The translations under genes and the position numbers were made by a program. A DNA stretch of 64,000 nucleotides from Halorubrum sp. CBA1229 (lineage in GTDB: Archaea; Halobacteriota; Halobacteria; Halobacteriales; Haloferacaceae): NCBI RefSeq assembly GCF_003721435.2, contig NZ_CP054585.1, positions 1,922,001 through 1,986,000 of the forward strand, read 5' to 3'. Positions 60,183-64,000 of this stretch are shown here, piece after piece. The first letter of the stretch is position 1; each line of letters begins with the position of its first letter. The notes under the pieces were generated by a model, which made no database searches, was not told the origin of the DNA, and worked only from the letters and a program-made list of their open reading frames with translations.

Positions 60183-60911
60183 TCAGAGGTGCATCCCGCC
60201 GTCGACCTCGAGCACCTCTCCGTGGACGTACTCGTTGTCGATCAGGTACCGGACGGAGTCGGCGACGTCCGCGGGTTCGCAGGCGTACTCGGGGAGGTGC
60301 GTGTCGACGTTCTCGTGGCCGTGAAACTCGATCCCCTCGAGGTAGTCGAGGATGACGTCGTTGAGGTCGGTCTCGACGGGGCCGGGCGCGACGGCGTTGA
60401 CCTGCACGCCGTCCGGACCGAGCTCTCGGGCGAGCGCGCGCGTCAGCCCGTGGAGCCCGGCCTTGCTCGCGGCGTAGCTCGCGTCGACCGTCCCGAGCGT
60501 GCCACCGACGCTGGAGAGGAAGACGACGTTGCCGCCGCTCTCCCGGAGGTGCGGGGCCGCCGCGCGGGTGACGCGGAACGCCCCCGAGAGGTTGGTGTCG
60601 ATCACCGACTCCCACTCCGCGTCGGTCGTCTCCTCCAGTCGGTTCGGCCGCGTGATCCCGGCGTTGTTGACGACCGCGTCAAGCGAGTCGAACGCGTCGA
60701 CCGCCCGCTCGACCAGCCGATCTACCGCCGCGGACTCAGAGACGTCGGCCCGCACGGTGACGGCGTCGCCGCCGGCCTCGCGGATCCGATCTGCCGTCTC
60801 CGCCGCGGCGGCCTCGTCCGACCGGTAGTTGACGACGATGTCGCGCTCCGCGAGCTCGACCGCGACCGCTCGTCCGATGCCGCGACTGCTTCCGGTGACC
60901 AGTATCGCCAT
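60183..60911 (-). CDS. SDR-family oxidoreductase (FabG/PhaB-like)
   Basis: 242 residues. Cofactor motif TGSSRGIGRAVAVELAE, NNAG in VVNNAGITRPN, catalytic Ser-Tyr-Lys in LSSVGGTLG and YAASKAGLHGLTRALA. It ends VHGEVLEVDGGMHL, usual for 3-oxoacyl-carrier reductases. The substrate may be an acetoacetyl-CoA or other 3-oxo compound. A 13-base direct repeat lies just upstream of the start and may be an operator. Confidence 0.9.
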   Translation of the reverse strand: MAILVTGSSRGIGRAVAVELAERDIVVNYRSDEAAAAETADRIREAGGDAVTVRADVSESAAVDRLVERAVDAFDSLDAVVNNAGITRPNRLEETTDAEWESVIDTNLSGAFRVTRAAAPHLRESGGNVVFLSSVGGTLGTVDASYAASKAGLHGLTRALARELGPDGVQVNAVAPGPVETDLNDVILDYLEGIEFHGHENVDTHLPEYACEPADVADSVRYLIDNEYVHGEVLEVDGGMHL

Positions 60912-60929
60912 ACCCGCCCGTGTGATTAC

Positions 60930-60955
60930 TAACTAATACCACTAACGAATACCAC
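60930..60955 (-). promoter_or_regulatory. 13-base direct repeat in the promoter of the SDR gene
   Basis: On the minus strand GTGGTATTCGTTA is followed directly by GTGGTATTAGTTA, ending 19 bases before the ATG at 60911. The second unit overlaps the likely TATA (TATTAGTTAG). Tandem half-sites over a promoter suggest a regulator binding site. Confidence 0.5.
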
Positions 60956-61024
60956 GTCGGTTCCGAACACTGCTCGGCCGCGGTCGGACCCGAGGTCCCG
61001 TCAGCGCTCCTGCCCCGGCTCCAG

Positions 61025-61336
61025 TCAGCGCTCCCGCTTCGCCTCCCGCCCGAGCTCCTCCTCGACGGCCTCCACCTTTCGGTCGGCGGTCGTCGCCGCG
61101 GCCCGCTTGTCGTCGATCTTCAGCACCGTCGAGACCCGGTCGCCGTCGACGGCGGCGTGGGCGGCCGCGGCGGCGGCGAACACCGTCTCGGCGTCGTCGG
61201 CCTCGATCACGGTGCCCATCGGGTTCGTCTCGTAGCTCACGTCGAACTCGTCGAGCGCGGCGACGGCCTTCGCGACCTCCCCGGCCATGCTCCCCTCGAT
61301 CGCCGGTGCGACGCTCAGCAGCGCGACTGTGGTCAT
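61025..61336 (-). CDS. MTH1187-type thiamine-binding protein
   Basis: 103 residues starting MTTVALLSVAPAIEGSMAGEVAKAV. The MTH1187/YkoF fold appears as FDVSYETNPMGTVIEADDAETVFAAAAAAHAAV and DRVSTVLKIDDKR. Members bind thiamine or related hydroxymethylpyrimidine in the cytoplasm. TATA-like TTTTTAAATA about 25 bases upstream on the minus strand supports the start at 61336. Alone in its orientation run, upstream of nothing obvious in thiamine synthesis. Confidence 0.88.
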   Translation of the reverse strand: MTTVALLSVAPAIEGSMAGEVAKAVAALDEFDVSYETNPMGTVIEADDAETVFAAAAAAHAAVDGDRVSTVLKIDDKRAAATTADRKVEAVEEELGREAKRER

Positions 61337-61377
61337 GGCCGAGGATTCGCACCGACGTTATTTAAAAACGGCCGAGC

Positions 61378-61439
61378 GGTGCCAGCTACCGGTCGAGGGC
61401 GTCCACTCTCCCGGTGTCAGCTACCGGTCGAGGGCGTCC
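61378..61439. repeat. 35-base tandem duplication containing the alpha/beta hydrolase stop codon
   Basis: GGTGYCAGCTACCGGTCGAG plus GGCGTCC occurs at 61378 and 61413. The second copy includes the last codons and stop of the minus-strand gene at 61421. Confidence 0.88.
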
Positions 61440-62359
61440 CGCAAGAACGAGAGCTGATGCCCCACCGCCGGCTCGAAGTCCTCGCCGAACGGGGAGAAAT
61501 GGTCCGCGGGCATGGTGACGACGGTCCCGCGCGAGAGCCGTTCGCCGGCGTCCACGACCGCCTCGCTGTCGACGATGGCGTCGTCGGTCCCCGCCAACAG
61601 AAGCGTCGGCGCCCGGATCTCGTCGATCCGTCCGACCGGCCGGTAGTTCGCGACGCGCAGCAGCGACCGCGCCGGCGTCTCGTTACGCCACGTCGAGTCG
61701 CGGTCGACCAGATCGAGGTACTTCCGCTTCGTCCCCGGCTCCGTGATCGCCGCGAGCTCCTCGGTGCCGCCGACGATCGGGACGGTCCGCCCCCGACCGA
61801 ACCGATGCCCGATCAGATCGCGGAGCCCGGCCGCTCCGGAGCGCGCGAGGTACTTGGCACCGCGACGCCGGGCGATCGCCCGGCCGTCGAGCATCGGGAC
61901 GGCGCCGATCGCGGCGTCGACATCGCGGCGCTCCGCGGCGAGCGTGAGGACGTGCGCCGCCGACAGCGACGCGCCCCAGAGGACGAGGTCGCGGCCAACG
62001 GCGTCGACGCGGCGGACGCGGTCGATCGCGGCCGCGTAGTCGGCGCGCTGGTCCGCGGGGTGGACCGCCTGCGAGTCGCCGTCGGAGGCGCCGAACTCGC
62101 GGTAGTCGAACAGGAACGCGGCGTAGCCGGCGTCGGCGAACCGCTCCGCGACGGCCGGATAGCCGAAGCTCCGCTCCGCGCCGAGGCCGGGCGCCATCAC
62201 GACCACCGGCGGATCGGCGGCGTCGCCGCCCGGGAGGTAGAGTGTCCCCCGACAGGTGTCGCCGTCGACCTCGAACGCGAGCGCCCGCGTGGCAAACCGC
62301 TCGCGAGGCGGCCGGTCGAGTCGCCGCTGCGCGCGGTTCACCGGGTTCCGACGGGTCAC
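61421..62359 (-). CDS. Alpha/beta hydrolase
   Basis: 312 residues. The nucleophile elbow is LWGASLSAAHVL with Ser, the oxyanion region is VVVMAPGLGAERSFGYP, the acid is in LLLAGTDDAIVDSEAV and the catalytic His in MPADHFSPFG. It resembles dienelactone-hydrolase or dipeptidyl-peptidase-like serine hydrolases. The start overlaps the upstream gene's stop by four bases (ATGA). Confidence 0.88.
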   Translation of the reverse strand: MTRRNPVNRAQRRLDRPPRERFATRALAFEVDGDTCRGTLYLPGGDAADPPVVVMAPGLGAERSFGYPAVAERFADAGYAAFLFDYREFGASDGDSQAVHPADQRADYAAAIDRVRRVDAVGRDLVLWGASLSAAHVLTLAAERRDVDAAIGAVPMLDGRAIARRRGAKYLARSGAAGLRDLIGHRFGRGRTVPIVGGTEELAAITEPGTKRKYLDLVDRDSTWRNETPARSLLRVANYRPVGRIDEIRAPTLLLAGTDDAIVDSEAVVDAGERLSRGTVVTMPADHFSPFGEDFEPAVGHQLSFLRDALDR

Positions 62360-62817
62360 GCTCGGTCCTCGGAAGCTGCTCGGTCGTCGCCCCGGGCGGG
62401 CCCGCCGTCGTCGGGCTCCGCGTCCCCGGTATCGGGGTCAGCGCCCCCGTCTTCGGGCTCGGCACTTCCGTCGGCGTGCGTCAGCGTCTCCAGCACGCGC
62501 GTCGAGAACTCCGTCTCCGAGATCTCGTACGCGGCCAGCGCCTCGAACCACTCCGCCTCGGCGCGCCACGTCCCGAGGACGTCGCCGGGCGAGCGGACGA
62601 CGGTCGCCTCGACCCGGACGGGGTCCCACTCGTCCGCCTCGGCGCGGTCGATGAGCGCGTTGAGCGCGCGCCCGATCTCGCCGCGGTGCACCTCGCGCCC
62701 GGGAAACGCCGTCATGTACGTGAGGTTCAGGGGGCCGCCGCCGTCGATCTCCTCGACGCTGATCCCGTAGCTGCGGAGCGCCGGCTCCACGTCGGCCGTC
62801 TGCTCGTCGCCGGTCAT
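62356..62817 (-). CDS. Conserved haloarchaeal protein, unknown function
   Basis: 153 residues starting MTGDEQTADVEPALRSYG. The core, SVEEIDGGGPLNLTYMTAFPGREVHRGEIGRALNALIDRAEADEWDPVRVEATVVRSPGDVLGTWRAEAEWFEAL, is well ordered and looks like a conserved haloarchaeal family. The last 50 residues are Asp/Glu/Gly-rich. It is first in a two-gene unit with the alpha/beta hydrolase. Confidence 0.7.
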   Translation of the reverse strand: MTGDEQTADVEPALRSYGISVEEIDGGGPLNLTYMTAFPGREVHRGEIGRALNALIDRAEADEWDPVRVEATVVRSPGDVLGTWRAEAEWFEALAAYEISETEFSTRVLETLTHADGSAEPEDGGADPDTGDAEPDDGGPARGDDRAASEDRA

Positions 62818-62992
62818 ACGGGACGGTCGACCGGGCGGAATAAATCGCTACCGGCGTGGGCGTCGCTCGACGGGTGAGAACGTATCGGTCCGTCGAAAGC
62901 CGCGGACGGGGGTGACCGCCGCAGAGGGCGGTCGGTCGGAGTTGTCAGAGGCACACGATTGTCCCGCGCGGCCAACTGGTTGTACTCCCCGA

Positions 62993-63003
62993 AATCATAT
63001 AAA
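62993..63003 (+). promoter_or_regulatory. Unassigned TATA-like element
   Basis: ATCATATAAAC is a strong TATA match in the divergent gap 62818-63126, but it lies 130 bases before the DUF4013 start, and no clear gene begins 25-30 bases after it. It could serve a long leader or an RNA. Nothing else was seen in this gap. Confidence 0.35.
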
Positions 63004-63089
63004 CGCTCGGGAGGCGGCCGTTCGGGAGCCCGTGGCTCGGATTCTCCCCGCTCCGAGTCCCCGACCGCCACGACCCTGTCCGCCCGACC

Positions 63090-63099
63090 GGGCATCCTT
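63090..63099 (+). promoter_or_regulatory. TATA-like element of the DUF4013 gene
   Basis: TCCTTTATCA lies about 30 bases before the ATG at 63127, leaderless spacing. Confidence 0.45.
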
Positions 63100-63126
63100 T
63101 ATCACCGTCGCGGAACAGGATCCGGT

Positions 63127-64000
63127 ATGCTCCGGGGTGCGTCGTCGGCGCTGTCGCGATCCGCCGACGCCGTCGGCGTCCTCGTCGTCGGCGGCCTCCT
63201 GACCCTGCTGACGTGGGTGATCACGCCGGTCTGGGTCGGCAGCGTCGTCGCGTTCCCCCCGCTCGTCATCCTCGCGCCGCTCGCGCTCGCGCCGGCGTTC
63301 GTCCGTCGCGGGTACCTCGTCCGCGTCGTCGCCGGCGCGGGCGCGACCGGGAACCGCGACGGCGCGCCCCCCTTCGTCGCGTGGAACGAGCTGTACCGCG
63401 ACGGGCTCAAGTCGGCCCTGCTGAGCGCGCTGCTCCTCGCGCCGCTGGCGCTGCTGTTCGCGGGCGTCGCCCTCGCGGGCGTCGCCGTCGGAACCGGCTC
63501 CGTCGACCTCGCTCCCGCGGTCGGACTCGTCGAGCGCGCGCTCGGAGGGAGCGGCGTCCCCGCCGTCGTCGCCGCCGGGGCCGGGCTCCTGACCGTCGTC
63601 ACCGCGGGGTACCTCCTCGCGTTCGCGTACGTCCGGCCGGCCGCGCTGGCCGCGTTCGCCGCGTCCGGCCGGCTCCGCGACGCCCTCCGACCGGGGCGGG
63701 TCGCCGCCGTCGCCGGGGCGGGTACGTACGCGACCGCGTGGGCCGTCGCGGTCGCGACGCTCGGTGCGGGGTACGCGCTCGCCGCGCCGTTCGTCCCGCT
63801 CGTCGTCGGCGTCGCGTTCGTCTTCGTCGTCCGGGTCATCGCGCACGCCCTCTACGGCCGCGGCACCGCGGAAACGATCGAGTTCGGCGGCGCGGAGCCG
63901 ACCGCGTCGACCGACCTCGGGGCGTCGCCGGCGACGGGAAAGCGGGTCCACGGCTCGCCTTCGGACCGGTCCGAACCGGCTCTGGGTCGATCCGAGTCAC
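63127..64000 (+). CDS. DUF4013-like membrane protein, cut by window edge
   Basis: The frame is open from the ATG at 63127 to the window end (291 codons). It begins MLRGASSALSRSADAVG. Features of DUF4013: VGGLLTLLTWVITPVWVG, then RRGYLVRVVAGAG and PPFVAWNELYRDGLKSALLSALL, followed by further helices (about five or six in all) and a soluble Ser/Gly tail from about residue 255. DUF4013 proteins are haloarchaeal membrane proteins of unknown role. The end is missing. Confidence 0.85.
   Translation, partial: MLRGASSALSRSADAVGVLVVGGLLTLLTWVITPVWVGSVVAFPPLVILAPLALAPAFVRRGYLVRVVAGAGATGNRDGAPPFVAWNELYRDGLKSALLSALLLAPLALLFAGVALAGVAVGTGSVDLAPAVGLVERALGGSGVPAVVAAGAGLLTVVTAGYLLAFAYVRPAALAAFAASGRLRDALRPGRVAAVAGAGTYATAWAVAVATLGAGYALAAPFVPLVVGVAFVFVVRVIAHALYGRGTAETIEFGGAEPTASTDLGASPATGKRVHGSPSDRSEPALGRSES

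Noticed and set aside
1-64000. CRISPR arrays, tRNA and rRNA genes
   Set aside because: No spaced identical direct repeats of 25-40 bases and no T-loop-bearing cloverleaf were found on reading the gaps; the tandem repeats seen have no spacers.

Overview
The window looks like the chromosome of a halophilic archaeon (class Halobacteria, most like Halorubrum and relatives; the genus is inference). Nearly all proteins are very acidic, third codon positions are almost always G or C, many genes have a TATA element about 25-30 bases before the start codon (leaderless transcription), and the gene set is archaeal: proteasome-activating nucleotidase, HMG-CoA reductase, CofH, archease and RtcB, NurA, HalX response regulator, pyruvoyl arginine decarboxylase. 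I see no rRNA, tRNA or CRISPR array.

Layout. 1-6200: end of an eIF-2B-like gene, a DUF7260-like membrane protein, an aldo/keto reductase, a hexapeptide acyltransferase, repeat copy R1, a DJ-1/PfpI protein and an Nmad3-like protein. 6436-10314: a four-gene NitT/TauT-type ABC importer operon that encodes two different substrate-binding-type proteins. 10382-22442: DoxX, CNNM/CBS, hisS, NOG1-type GTPase, nhaC, methyltransferase, aldo/keto reductase, DUF2240, chemotaxis transducer, nurA. 22466-25490: repeat copy R2, split by an AT-rich island bounded by IS6-like inverted repeats and carrying a pentapeptide-repeat protein with a channel-like C-terminus. 25494-33745: CPBP protease, pgi, DoxX, methyltransferase, a class V aminotransferase/thioredoxin pair, an AGE-type epimerase and a TauE/SafE exporter; thioredoxin and exporter share a 30-base promoter box. 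34139-44716: a three-gene ABC-2 export cluster, second class V aminotransferase, flippase, AstE/AspA deacylase, DUF5811, arginine decarboxylase. 44791-51776: repeat R3, pan, HalX regulator, M29 aminopeptidase, HAD dehalogenase, LysE exporter, HFX_2341-type regulator, repeat R4. 51936-64000: cofH, wHTH protein, hmgA, GNAT, DUF502, archease, membrane protein, rtcB, Tat-exported protein, SDR, thiamine-binding protein, hydrolase, and a cut DUF4013 gene.

Most of the window is ordinary housekeeping. The unusual material is mainly non-coding: (1) four dispersed copies of a roughly 350-base intergenic element with three conserved hairpins whose stems differ by compensating changes; (2) the foreign AT-rich island that landed inside one of these copies; (3) an AT-rich stretch in rtcB exactly at the DIN/CG site where inteins sit in other RtcB proteins; (4) a promoter box shared by thioredoxin and the exporter operon; (5) short leaderless ORFs of 25-26 codons joined by ATGA overlaps to the next gene; (6) short tandem duplications that recur at the 3' ends of genes. 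Positions and sequence features are read directly. Family names come from recognising sequences and were not checked against a database.
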